In this document: positions 1-11,269 of the stretch, piece after piece | Numbering within the stretch: position 1 is the first letter of the stretch | Layout: each line of letters starts with the position of its first letter | Origin: Clitoria ternatea | Taxonomy: Eukaryota; Streptophyta; Magnoliopsida; Fabales; Fabaceae | DNA: 64,000 bases | Direction of reading: 5' to 3' | Assembly: GCA_037962975.1 (NCBI GenBank) | Contig: CM075675.1 | Span: forward strand, 28,646,501-28,710,500 | Position numbers and translations under genes: made by a program | The notes under the pieces: generated by a model | Told to the model about the DNA's origin: nothing | What the model saw: only the letters and a program-made list of their open reading frames with translations | Database searches by the model: none

Positions 1-658
1 TGGGAAACGATAAAACAGAATGCATATTAAAAAAAAACCTCAGTATTTATTCACGGTTATGGCAACAACCGTGAAAAAAGACAAGATTTTTCCACGGTTA
101 CTACCATAACCGTGGATATAGATACATTTTATCCACGGTTGTCCATCACAACCGTGAATATAAGTAGTTTGTAACTGAAACTAAACCATACTTATATTCA
201 CGGTTATGATGGACAACCGTGGATAAAATGTATCTATATCCACGGTTGTCCATCATAACCGTGAATATAAGTATGGTTTAGTTTCAGTTACAAACTACTT
301 CTATTCACGGTTTTGATGGACAACCGTGGATAAAATGTATCTATATCCACGGTTGTCCATCATAACCATGAATATAAGTATGGTTTAGTTTCAGTTACAA
401 ACTACTTATATTCACGATTTTGATGGACAACCGTGGATAAAATGTATCTATATCCACGGTTATTCTCGATAACCGTGAATATAAATAGTAAGTTATATTC
501 ACAGTTGTTCTTAACCGTGGTTAGATGTGATTTATTACCACGGTTGTTAACCGTGGTTAAAGACCATCATCTACTACCACGGCTTCAACAACCACGGTTC
601 TTTAACCGTGAATAAAGGCCTTTTTTAACCGTGATTATATCCTTTTTTTCCACTAGTG
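1..658 (+). mobile_element. CACTA element A, right (3') end only
   Basis: The segment ends in the CACTA terminus CACTAGTG (651-658), preceded by a T-rich stretch that mirrors the left terminus of element C at 60516. Most of it is subterminal repeats: short units CCACGGTT and AACCGTG(A/G)ATAT in both orientations, the usual transposase-binding architecture of En/Spm elements. Its start matches the sequence just before the right-end repeats of element B (about 7628) and element C (about 63788), which places it 3' of the second gene of such an element. The sequence after 658 is internal CACTA sequence, also seen near 62430-62590, so A sits inside B. TTA at 659-661 is a candidate 3-bp target duplication, but its partner lies outside the window. 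Confidence 0.85.
97..350. repeat. Large inverted repeats in CACTA A subterminal region
   Basis: The stretch around 110-190 recurs as its reverse complement around 270-350, with arms of roughly 80 bp containing two subterminal repeat units plus the spacer between them. Direct copies of the same block also occur (about 196-290 and 300-430). The transcribed strand could fold into a long hairpin. The exact arm limits need an alignment. Confidence 0.7.
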
Positions 659-818
659 TTAACTAAATTATTATCCATTTTATTTCTATTGTTGTTGGTT
701 TCTCTTATATAATGTTATTTCTATTGTTGTTGTATGTGTGTGGTTGTTAATCTTGCAAACTCGTAGGATCATAGTATGAAAGTTACTATGCATGAGTGAA
801 CCGTAGTTCCCCGTTTGA

Positions 819-1149
819 GATTCAACACAAATGGTCATTAAATCAATTAATGTCATCGTTTGTGTTGAATCTTGAATTGTCCGTTTGGACAGTTTGGGAT
901 GAACAATTATTTTTTATATGTCATTGTTAGTATGTACAAGTTAGGAGTTATTTTAAAATTTGATAAACTTTTGGTAACTTGCATTTTGTGTTATTCTCTG
1001 GGTGCATATTTGGTTATGGTTAAATTTGATTTGACCACTCTCATTTTGTGTACTTAGAGACCAATGCGAAATGCTGCCGAAATTTCATCAAATTTTAAAA
1101 TAACTCCTAACCTGTATATATGAATGACGTATAAAAACAATTGTCATCC
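819..1149. repeat. Two nested hairpins upstream of the transposase
   Basis: Two inverted repeats lie in the leader of element B. The small one pairs 819-833 with 857-871 (15 nt, one mismatch, 23-nt loop). The large one pairs about 898-963 with about 1087-1149 (arms near 64 bp with some mismatches, loop near 120 bp). They sit directly before the transposase start at 1220. The large pair could be a MITE-like insertion or an element-intrinsic hairpin. Element C retains the sequence up to the first small arm only. Confidence 0.65.
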
Positions 1150-1219
1150 TGAATGGGCATAGGACCACTACCTTTGAAGAAAAAGTGAGGTTGATCATAG
1201 CACCTTGTAAACAGTTGGC

Positions 1220-4200
1220 ATGGATCAGAGTTGGATAACTGCATCACGCCTAAGTCTAGAGTACGAGGGGGGAGTTGAATCATTTATAGAATTCGTAGCG
1301 AGGAATGCAGTGGAGGTGAATGGAAAGTATTTTTCCCTTGTGTTAAATGCTTGAACCTGCGTCGGGTAGACTTGGAAGAGGTGCGAGAACATCTACTGTG
1401 TGACGGTTTTCTGCGTAGTTATACGCATTGGATATGGCATGGTGAAGATGTGGTGGTGCCAAGTAACAGCTCTCAAACTGAAAATCGAAGCTCGATGCAT
1501 GACACCGATGTCGACATGGATGACCGACTCGAGGATATGATCTGTGATGTGGGGGTAGAAGGTTTTAAGAAAGCTCATGTATATACGACTCTGTGCGAGG
1601 ACTCTGAGCAGCCGTTGTATCCAAATTACGTCAATTTCACGAGGTTATCAGTAGTTTTGTGATTGTTTAATTTGAAGGCCATAAATAGGTGGACGGATAA
1701 AAGTTTCACTGACTTACTGAAGTTGCTGAAAGAAATGCTCCCAGCTGGAAACACCTTGCCGAACCGTAACTATGAGGCCAAAAAGGTGTTGTGTCCTATG
1801 GGTTTAGAGTATAAGAAAATACATGCATGCCCAAATGATTGTGTATTATTTTGGGGTGAGTTAGAAATGCTGCATCGATGTCCTAAGTGTGGGGTGTCAC
1901 GGTATAAGAAGAAAGAGGCGAATTCTGATGAGGTATGCACTAAAAGGTCTCCTGCAAAGGTATTGTGCTATCTGCCTATAGTTCCAAGACTAAAGCATCT
2001 GTTTGCCAATGCAGATGATGCAAAACTTATGAGATGGTAAGCTGATAAAAGGGTTGTTGATGGACTACTTAGGCATCCGGCCGGTGGATCGCAATGGAAG
2101 AAAATGGATACGATTTTTCCAGAATTTGCCCATGAACCAAGAAATGTTAGGCTTGCACTAGCCACAGACGGCATGAACCCGTTTGGGAACCTGAGCACAA
2201 ACCATAGTTTATGGCCTGTTTTGTTGTTTGTTTATAACTTGCCGCCATGGTTGTGCATGAAGCGAAAATATGTCATGTTATCGATGATGATTTCTTGTCC
2301 ACGACAACCGGGCAACGACATTGATGTATATTTAACTCTATTGGTTGAAGACCTCAAAAGGTTGTGGGAAGACGGGGTTGATGTGTTTGACGGGTTTACC
2401 GGGCAGTCATTCAAATTACATGCCATGCTCTTTTGCACGATCAATGACTTTTCAGCGTATGGTAACTTATCCGGGTATAGCGTGAAGGGTCATAAAGCTT
2501 ATCCAGTATGTGAGGAGGGGACTAGTTCTGTGCGGTTGCACCATGGTAGGAAAAGTGTTTATCTTCGACATCGAAGGTTTCTTAAAGTGAATCATCCGTT
2601 TCGGAGGTTGAAGAAGTCGTTTAACGGTGTCCAAGACTTTGAAATGGCTCCTCCACCACTATCTGGTCGCCAGACATATGAAAAGGTGAAAGACATCAAT
2701 ATGCAGTTTGGTAAGTGTAAAAAACAGCACCCGACACAAAACAACTGGAAGAAAAAGTCAGTGTTTTTTGACCCTCCATATTGGAGGGAGCTTAATGTAA
2801 GACACTGCATTGATGTAATACATGTGAAGAAAAACGTGTGCGACAGTTTGGTTGGTACACTCTTAAACATACCCGGGAAGACTAAGGATGGCCTAAACTC
2901 ACATATGGACTTGGAGTTGATGGGTATACATCAGGATTTACATCCACAATCTAAGGGCAAAAGAACATATTTGCCCCCAGCATGTCATACGTTGTCCAGA
3001 AAAGAAAAGCAAAGTCTGTGTGAATCGTTACGAAGTGTGAAAGTTCCGTCTGGTTATAGCTCCAACATCAACTCTTGTATTTCCATGAAAGATTTGAAGT
3101 TAGTTGGGTTGAAGTCTCACGATTGTCACATGTTGATGCAACAGTTTCTGCCTATCGCCATTCGTGACATTCTTCCTAAAAATGTGAGAAATGTCATAAC
3201 AAGGTTGTGTATGTTTTTTAATGCCATATGTTGCAAGGTAACCGTGCCCGACGAATTGGATGTGCTGGAACAGGAAGCATCACTTATATTATGTCAACTT
3301 GAAATATATTTCCCGCCCTCTTTTTTTGACATAATGGTCCACCTAATCATCTATTTGGTGAGAGAGGTCCGTTTGTGTGGTCCAGTGTTCTTACGGTGGA
3401 TGTATCCCGTTGAGCGATATATGAAGATATTGAAAGGGTATATGAAGAACCAACGTCGTCCCGAAGCTTTAATTGTGGAAAGATATATTGTAGAGGAAGC
3501 AATTGAGTTTTGCACTGAATACATGTCACATGCTGCAAGCATTGCTATTCCAATGACTCGTCATGAAGGGAGATTGGATAGGAAAGGAACAATTAGAAAA
3601 AAAATCAAGAGCATGCCACGTGATGATGTCCTTTAGGCACACTTGTATATTTTAAACAACACGAACGATATGCAACCGTATCTAGACACTCACAAGCAGC
3701 TAGTCAAGAAAACTAACCCTAAAATAACTGAAAAGTGGTTGTTGAATGAACACAACAAGACATTCATGCAGTGGTTCCAAATGACCATTCTGAAAGATGC
3801 ATCTGCTTCCTTGACATTACACCGACTGGCACAAGGCCCGAACTTTGATGTCCTCACCTTTGGTGGGTATGACATAAACAACTATTCATTTTATACAAGG
3901 ACACAGGATGAAAAGAGTACAAATCAAAACAGTAGAGTGATGGTTGTGGCTCAGTCTATGCATTTCTCAACTTCAAAGGACAACAACCCTGTATTGGCCG
4001 ATTCATGCTACTTTGGTGTGATTGAAGATATATGGGAAGTCGGTTACGGTCCCTTCACCGTCCCTGTGTTTAAATGCAAATGGGTTGACAATAAAAACGG
4101 TGTCAAAACTGATGATTTAGGAGTTACATTGGTGGACCTCAACAAGATAGGGCATAAGGATGAACCATTTATAATGGCAACGCAGGTGAAGCAAGTTTTC

Positions 4201-4401
4201 TATGTTACTGACCCAGCTGACAAACGGTGGTCAATTGTTATCCAAGGTAGACATATTGGAGACCCCAATCTTGATATTGTGGAAATTCCATCGATCACAA
4301 CATATATTCCAACATCTATCGTGGAACATGACACAGATGATGTAGTTGCCAGTCGTCATGACCACCATGAAGGCTTGTGGGAAAATATTTCATCTTTATA
4401 G
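1220..4401 (+). pseudogene. CACTA transposase (Tnp2 family), broken
   Basis: This is the DDE-type transposase of a plant CACTA element, which acts on the element's terminal repeats. Starting at ATG 1220, the order is: transposase-associated domain (begins MDQSW; later EEVREHLLCDGF and WIWHGE); a Cys-rich motif (ACPNDCVLFWGE then HRCPKCG) around 1830-1900; the Tnp2 core with LATDGMNPFG near 2155 and HVKKNVCDSLVG near 2820; a DUF4218-like region (MLMQQFLPIAIR near 3130, RWMYPVERYMKILKGY near 3395); and a DUF4216-like region (near 3880-4250). The gene is dead: there is a frameshift near 1331-1340, and in-frame stops lie at 1660-1662 (TGA), 2038-2040 (TAA) and 3634-3636 (TAG). From 1351 to 4401 everything else stays in one frame, so the decay is recent and mainly point mutation. 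Confidence 0.92.
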
Positions 4402-4517
4402 GGTATTAATCATGTTAATGAATCATTGAATTACATGCATGTTATATTAATTATTCGTTGTATTAAATGTTATATTAAATATTTGACAGTTGTGTTTCCT
4501 TGTTTGGACAGATACTC

Positions 4518-7407
4518 ATGGCTGATCAGGATGGACGATCTAGGTCTGACTCACAGGCTACTGATTCCTCTACTCAGAAGAGTAGAGGTGTTACCCGGAT
4601 GGCAGACGTTGCACTTAGGCGACACCGGGGAGAGAGGTTACCTGTTGACATGGATGTCAACACTGGTAGATTTGGAGGACCATATGCCACGAAGTTTAGC
4701 AGTTATTTGGGAGTCCTAGCTCGATCGAAGGTGTCCATCATTATCCCCGACTGGGATAATGTCAAGGAGGTGGTGAAGAACCAGCTATGGAGTGATGTTC
4801 TGGTAACTTTGATATTATTTATGTTTTATTTTAGTGTATTATTTCATGTAATTCATAATGAGGACTCCTTTATGGACTAACTCCTTTCATGTAGGATTCT
4901 TTTGACATACCATCTTCTGACATAGCGAGAAGGAAGGTCCTCGGTATTGGTTTTTAAATGATTAAATTATGTATAATTTAAATGGCTAACTCTAAATATT
5001 TTTCTTTCTTGTTGTAGGAGGTCAAAAAGAAAGCCCGGGAGACTACGAAGCTGAATGACTACCCCCACACACTGTCACATGGGGGTTACCGTAGGTTGGA
5101 GGAGCGGCTGGTACAGGAGAGGCTGAGTCAGTGTCAGACTAGTCAGCCTGACACTGGTATTGTGGATCCCCCTTCCCCACCTACATGCCACGATAAATGA
5201 AAGCGGGCCAGGATCAAGAAGAGTGGGGAATGCACTTCCTCACAAGCTCAGGAGGTCGCCTCACGGATAGTAAGTATTCCCTTTGTATCAGTGTCTTTTT
5301 TTTGGTATTATGTGAGGAAGTCAATACTAACTTGTTTGGTTTCAGGATTCCTTGGTTGAGCAATCAACCCAAGGGTCTTTCGTAGCCTATGGTAGGCAGG
5401 ATATTTTGACTACCGCCATCGGCAGGCCAGAGCACCTAGGAAGAGTGCGTGCTGTTGTTCGAGGTGTAGGTAAGTTGGAAAAAATTGTATCCTTTCATTT
5501 TGTTATCTGTTAAACAATTATCAGCTAATTATTCACATTTCACAGGCCTCCACAGCTATTACGGTGCTCCCAACCCTGCCCCCTCCCTTCAGAAAAGGGT
5601 AGAGCAGAAGGTGGCTGTTGTGAAGGCTGAGTATCAGGAGGAGATATCTAGGCTCCACCAGGAGATGGCCCGATTCAGGGAGGAGATGAAGGCCTCACTC
5701 AGCCACCACCAGGAGACTACTACACCAGCTAGCGACCCACAGGTTAGATTCTTTATTTAATTTCCTCAGTTTTATTGTTTGTAATCACTTTATTTCATTG
5801 TTGAATAACTTCTGCTTGATGTGTAAATATGTAGGTACGGAGGGTTAGCACTAAGAGGTCATGCGCTGCGGCTTACCCTGACGATGATGGGGTCGAGCCA
5901 CCAGACACCCGTCAATGTGACCTGTTCATTGATGGGTCAGAGGAGCCAGTTGCCACTGGCATGGTCTATAACTTAGGCCCTGTGGTTCACCATCAGTCAT
6001 TACCTGATGGTATGTCCAGGGTCTCTGTTGTGCTCATCCTCGAGGAGGATGCTGTTGTGCCAGTGGCAACTCTAGAGGTGAAGACCATCGGTCAGGCGGT
6101 GGGCCACTTTCTGATGTGGCCCAACAGACTTCTGTAGGTTTCCCCTAGACAGGTAAAAACCTTACACTAACTAATTTTGTTATATTGTCAATTATGGTAC
6201 AAACTGTGATGGTTGTCAATTGTTCAACAGGAACAGGCATTGAAGAGGCCAGACCCGGCCGACAATCCCATCCGGATGCTATGGCGCATCGGGTATGAGC
6301 AAGGAGATGAGACTGTTCAGATCCCATGGGAGCCACTGGTGTTCGGCCGTCCAAGTGCAGTACCACTTTACATTACACATTCTGACATGTGTGAGATTAT
6401 TTCGAGGACGTCGATGCTGAACATCTCCATCATTCAGCTGTGGGAGCTGTAAGTATATCTCTTTTTGTCCAATTTTTTCATTATACAAGTTATTTATCGC
6501 TAACCATGTCTCAACTTGTTTAGGTTTCTGACAAAACTTTGTGTGGACTTGGGTTTCCAAGGAACTTATGGTTTCTTAGAGCCCTCTCTTATACAGAAGC
6601 AAGCAAACACCACGCAGGACACCCAGGCATACATCCAGAATTGGATGTTTGAGTCTGGGAAGACTGTATACATGGGCCCCTATCATAAAGGGTAATATTC
6701 TATTCCATAATTATTGTCATTAATTTTTGCATTTTGAAGTCTCACTTATCACTGGTAACTGCAGCGCTCACTTGACGCTTGTGGTGATCTGTCCCCGGGC
6801 TTATCTTGCTCTGTACTTTGATACTATGCATCGGGCAGTTCCACAAGACCTAAAAACTGTAGTAGACGGGTAAGTTAATCCCTAAACAATAAGTACAAAT
6901 TTGATTACATCATTTTTGGACCTATACGATTCTAATTTATCTTGTGTTTTATTTGATGTACGGCGGTGGTTGGATACAATCGACTGATTGGAGTTAAGTC
7001 CAGCGGAAGAAAAGTTGTGTGGGTGCACCCAAAGGTAAGTCTATCGTATTCATTCAAATCTTCAATTTATATTTTCTAAGTTACGAATTCACTTATTCTA
7101 TATTTTATGTCCATTGTAGTCTTACAGGCAGGAGGGTACCTTCGAGTGTGGCTATTTCGTCATGCACACTATGCTGACCATTGTCCAACAACATTTAGTA
7201 GAGGGATGGACAGATGTAAGTCTCATCATTTGGACTACTTTTCTAACAATTTCATCAATTTAATGTAATAAATATAGCTTTTGTTCTAATTATTTTGTGC
7301 ATTGTTTGCAGTACTTCCAGGACCGGTCATACTTGTCTAAGACACTTATAGATAATGTTAGAAGGCAATAGGCCTCATACTTTATTAAAATCAGGAAAAG
7401 AACTTAG
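4518..7407 (+). pseudogene. CACTA second gene: Ptta/Transposase_24-like N-part plus Ulp1 (C48) protease domain, broken
   Basis: This is the second gene typical of plant CACTA elements, ending in a SUMO-protease-like C48 domain. Exons inferred from GT/AG borders and frame are about 4518-4802, 4895-4943, 5018-5269, 5346-5469, 5546-5742, 5835-6152, 6231-6448, 6524-6691, 6765-6869, 6962-7034, 7120-7215 and 7312-7407. Exon 3 has the motif KLNDYPHTLSHGGY, and exon 5 encodes a short coiled coil. The protease triad candidates are His in GAHLTLVVICP (exon 9), Asp in LYFDTMH, and Cys in FECGYFVMH (exon 11). Breaks are in-frame stops at 5198-5200 (TGA), 6135-6137 (TAG) and 7369-7371 (TAG), and a lost splice acceptor at 6960-6961 (AC; the homologous site in element C is AG). 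The exon 2/3 junction is out of frame as modelled, so that border is uncertain. Confidence 0.82.
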
Positions 7408-7669
7408 GTAGATATAGGATCTTTATTCTCTTAAATATGTATCTAGTGTAGGATTTAGGGTTTATATTTTATTAGGTTACATTTATCTGAATTGTATATA
7501 GTTTCATTTTTTAGGTTGTTATGAATTCATATCAAATTAATTGTTATATATATACCATTCTTTTTATATATTGTTTGTTGCTGGATATGCTGGGATATTG
7601 TATATTGTGTTGGTTGTCTGAATGCATGTTTGGGAAACAATAAAATAGAAACCATATTAAAAAAAACCT

Positions 7670-8180
7670 CAGTGTTTATTCACGGTTATGGTAACAACCG
7701 TGATTATAGACACTATTTATCCACGGTTACTACTATAACCGTGATTATAGACACTATTTATCCATGGTTACTACTATAACCGTCATTATACATACTCTGT
7801 AAGTGAATTTTTTATATTACTTATATTCACGGTTATGCTAAACAACCGTGAATATAGAGGTTCTTTATCCACGGTCCCTACTATAACCGTGAATATAAAT
7901 GGTCTGTAAGTGAATTTTTTTCTACTTATATTCACGGTTATGCTAAACAACGGTGAATATAGCTGTTCTTTTTCTACGGGTTTTACTATAACCGTGAATA
8001 TACATTGTCTGTTATATTCACGGTTATGCTCGACAACCGTGGTTAGATCTGATTTATTACCATGGTTGTTAACCGTGGTTAAAGACCCTCATCTACTAGC
8101 ACGACTGCAACAACCACGGTTCTTTAACCGTGAATAAAGGCCATTTTTAACTGTGATTATATCCATTTTTTCTACTAGTG
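7670..8180. repeat. Right subterminal repeat array of CACTA B
   Basis: About 14 copies of ACGGTT / AACCGTGA units in alternating orientation lie between the Ulp1 gene and the terminal CTAGTG. Spacers such as the AAGTGAATTTTTT stretch recur (about 7800 and 7910). The block parallels 1-658 and 63836-64000 unit by unit but is more diverged. Confidence 0.85.
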
Positions 8181-8812
8181 CATCCATATCGTTATTCTGA
8201 TTACACCTATTACGCTCACAGACCACCTCATATTTTAACTTAGCTCACTTAGCTAGTAGGTCATCCTATGTCTACTCCCCAATCCACGAGGAACGGGAAG
8301 GGGTCCAGTGATTAAGGCCCCATCTATTACCCTTCCTAGTATGTCACTAAGGCGTATTATCTCAACCTTTGTGAACACAACCTTCATCGTGTCATCATGC
8401 TCAAACACGAATGTCACAAACTCCTGTAGAGTACAAGCAATATATAAATATTTTAAAAAATTATAAATATTATAAACATTAATGATCTGGTCAATATAAG
8501 GTTTACTAGGCCTATGTATATGATGATCTAATCGATATATGTATAATCTGGCTGGTATGAGGGTTACCTGGCCTGAATCCAATCTAGTGTCCTTCTAAGG
8601 TAAAAGGAGAAATATGATGCCACATGTGAGGACACTTTGATGCTTAAGTCAGTAACCAAGATACAATAGCTTAAGCTTAAGAAAGGGAATGATGGACATA
8701 CCTCATTGGTGTTAAATGAACGATATTTATAGAAGTTGAGAAGTGATCTTTTGCCTTGATTCTTGTGTGAGCACTCTTCCGTAAAGTTTAGGGAAAGCTA
8801 ACAAATATTTCT
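8181..8812. other. No recognisable gene; possible exon-like remnant on minus strand
   Basis: The stretch between CACTA B and the repeat block holds no recognised element. On the minus strand an open stretch at 8253-8420 is preceded by a plausible splice acceptor (CTACAG), giving a 55-60 residue peptide that I cannot place in a family. It may be a decayed transposon exon. Confidence 0.3.
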
Positions 8813-8970
8813 GACACAGTTACAGGTGTTAACCGATATACCCTCACTATGACTCTCAACCTCTCTATGATACCGATTTGTTAAACAATACCAGTTATCA
8901 AGGGTTTCACATGGAACAATATTGTGGTAGTCATTATGATACCGAATGTAGTCATTTAGCTACCGATATC
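8813..8970. repeat. Direct repeat, copy 1, about 158 bp
   Basis: Copy 1 runs from GACACAGTTACAGGTGTT to TACCGATATC and recurs at 12272-12425 in the same orientation with roughly three quarters identity. Shared blocks include GATACCGATTTGTTAA and AATGTAGTCA. The pair brackets a 3.6-kb block of tandem arrays and could be old terminal repeats of an unidentified element. Confidence 0.6.
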
Positions 8971-9422
8971 AAGCCTAAATCGTTTCCCCCCAAGCCTGTT
9001 GAAGTGATTCAACAGCTACTTTAATAGGCTGATATGTGTAGACTCTAAAGATTTCAAGAGGTACCAGTGTTATAAGTTTTTCTTTTGAAAATTTCCATCG
9101 GTATGGTGCCTTTCCACTTCAAATTATACTCCTTTTTAGAGTTGAGTCTTTGAAAAAGCCACTGGGAGTTTCTGATTGGGTATGTCGCTTTATTTTTTAT
9201 ACAGTCGTCATTCAATAAATGAATTATCCTGTCTGCATGCTCTAATCATTGCGTCTTATGATTGCACTCATTTTTCCTCCCAAAGCTCAACTATAAAAGA
9301 GGGCTCAATCATCTACATCTCTCACTTCAGATTTATTTCTTGTATATCGTATAATTATTTATTTGTAATGCGTTCAACGACTTTATTAATCTTATATTAG
9401 ATTAATAAACTTTACATTTGTT

Positions 9423-9790
9423 AGTCATACCCACATCAGGAAATCTAGTGATATAGTTAATTGTTGCCACTGTTGGGGCTACTGCCACTCTTGGGGCACA
9501 TAATTATTTCATTTGATTTCAGTCGCTTTACGAGGACGAGTAAAATTTTTTGCTAGTCATACTCATATAAGATGATTTGGCCATATAGTTAATTGTTGTC
9601 ACTCCTAGGGCTACTACACTTTTGTGGCTACTACCACTTTTAGGGAAAAACTTAACTATCTTATTTGATTTCTACCGCTCTATGGGATAGAACTCGAATG
9701 GTAAAAATATTTTCTAGTCATACCATATCAGACAATCTAGAAATACAGCATACTTTAGGGATAAAATTTACCAATTATACTCATATCAAA
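9423..9790. repeat. Diverged tandem repeat, units 130-160 bp (first part)
   Basis: The phrase AGTCATACNCATATNAGATGA followed by TATAGTTAATTGTTG and CCACTNTTGGGG recurs starting near 9423, 9555, 9716 and partly 9776. The same phrases (CTAGTCACACTCACATTAGG, CCACTCTT, GGGGC) resume at 10922-11075, so the array was probably continuous before the LTR-like sequence at 9796-10920 landed in it. Confidence 0.65.
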
Positions 9791-9795
9791 TGACT

Positions 9796-10920
9796 TGTAC
9801 TGTGTTCGTGGCCTATTTTAGGTTATTTTCCCTAGAGATTTAGCCTTATACTATGCTTTGTTTCACTCATTTTCATGCTTATCTAGTCCTTAATTTTGTT
9901 AATCTTAAACATCACTTCATGTCACTTACATCTTCTATTTTGGTATGATTTTGTAGGTAAAATGGTCCAAAAATAAAGGATGAAAGCTTGTTAGGAAAGG
10001 AGATAAAAGGAGCAGCTCGTATTCATGAGCATGTCTCACACCTGCCAACACAATTTTGATGGGTGCACCTGCGAGGGTGGCTTGCAGGTGTGAGCCTTGC
10101 GTTTCTTGTTTGTCACTTAAGGGATTTAAGGTTCAATTATGGGGTTTTATCATATCTTTTTCTTAGAAGAAGGAGACCAAAGGACTACTAGGGCTTTACT
10201 TGGAGGATCTTATGCCTCTTGTGGTGTAGTTCCTACTTTCCCCTTTTCTTGACTTTAATGTATTTGATGTTGTTTAGTCCCCTTTGTATTGGGATTAAGC
10301 AAACCTCTTTCTATGTTATGAAACCCTTTGGATTATTAATGATTAATTAGTTTTTATTCCATTGTTAACATCACTCTTTCTTAACTTAATGTATTCTCAA
10401 ATGAAAGAATGATAATGTGTGTGTTTAGAGTTTTAAATGGGTTTCGTGAGTGCAATGCTAATTAATCTATTCTCCTAGGAATAGAGTTTTGATAAATGGA
10501 TATTAAGGCCTATTTCTAATGCAAGTCCTATCATTAAAATATTAAGGAATTGAGTTTTGAAGCTAAGGCTTAGAATTTAACTTCTATGGGATTAGAGTTA
10601 ATGAACCTTTGCTACATTAACATGGCTTAATCACATATATAATTGTAATATGATATTGATGAATTAACTTGAATGGGGGGAGTTTGATTCCAATGCCCTT
10701 TTATATTGCTTTAATTAACCTAAACTCATTTCTTGCTTTAGCTACTTGAAACCCTTTCAAACTACTAAAAGTTGGAACCAAACTTGAATATATTGTGAAA
10801 ATTTAACCTTTTGACTTCAAATAACAAATACCTAATCATTTTAATTCTTATAAGTCTCTATGGGCACGACAACCCAATTTTAAACATTTCAAAACTACAA
10901 CGATTTTGGTATACTTGCCA
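9796..10920 (+). mobile_element. Probable solo LTR (or LTR fragment) of a gypsy-type element
   Basis: About 1.1 kb without coding capacity interrupts the 130-160 bp array. It begins near TGTACTGTGTTCG and ends near GGTATACTTGCCA. The 3' part has the phrases GGGCACGACAACCC and CTACAACGATTTTGG, which resemble the 3' ends of some plant gypsy LTRs. A TATA-less promoter-like region cannot be judged. I found no clear 5-bp target duplication, so the exact borders are uncertain and no partner LTR is present. Confidence 0.45.
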
Positions 10921-10921
10921 A

Positions 10922-11075
10922 AGTCTCGATCATATTGCCACTCTTCGGGGTTAAGTTACTAGTCACACTCACATTAGGTGACTAGTTTTGTCACTTTTTA
11001 GGACTTTCAACCGCTTTAGGGGCCTTTTGCCATTCTTGGAGCTTTTTTACCACTCTTAGGGCATTTTAAGATCTT
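10922..11075. repeat. Diverged tandem repeat (continuation of 9423-9790)
   Basis: Phrases of the 130-160 bp unit reappear here after the LTR-like insertion: TTGCCACTCTTCGGGG, ACTAGTCACACTCACATTAGG, and two further CCACTCTT(A/G)GGGC-type boxes. Confidence 0.55.
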
Positions 11076-11269
11076 AAATATATTCTTGATGTTGGTTTAT
11101 GAAGACCTGTATGCTTTAAAAATTACAAGAAATATAATGAAGTTATCTCAAAGAATCATATGTATAGAAATAATATTTAAGGCCTACATGGGCCTTATTG
11201 AACTATATGATGTTTTGGGCTACTTAATGATTAATCTAGGATAGCAATCTGAGATAATACTTAATGGTT
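11076..11269. other. AT-rich spacer, no feature seen
   Basis: This short AT-rich stretch lies between two tandem arrays. No gene, terminal repeat or coding remnant is visible in it. Confidence 0.5.

Larger units (their letters stand above)
659..8180 (+). mobile_element. CACTA (En/Spm) element B, internal part to right end
   Basis: This element holds both standard CACTA genes, a Tnp2-type transposase (1220-4401) and a Ulp1-like protease gene (4518-7407), followed by a right-end subterminal repeat array and a terminus at 8173-8180 (CTACTAGTG context, one base different from elements A and C). Its left end is outside the window because element A is inserted at 658. Both genes are broken by stop codons, so B is not autonomous as it stands. 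CAT at 8181-8183 would be its right target duplication, but the partner cannot be seen. Confidence 0.88.

Noticed and set aside
8253..8582. 109-codon minus-strand open frame
   Set aside because: Part of it looks exon-like, but I recognise no family and the first half reads through AT-rich repeats. Mentioned only as a possible remnant.
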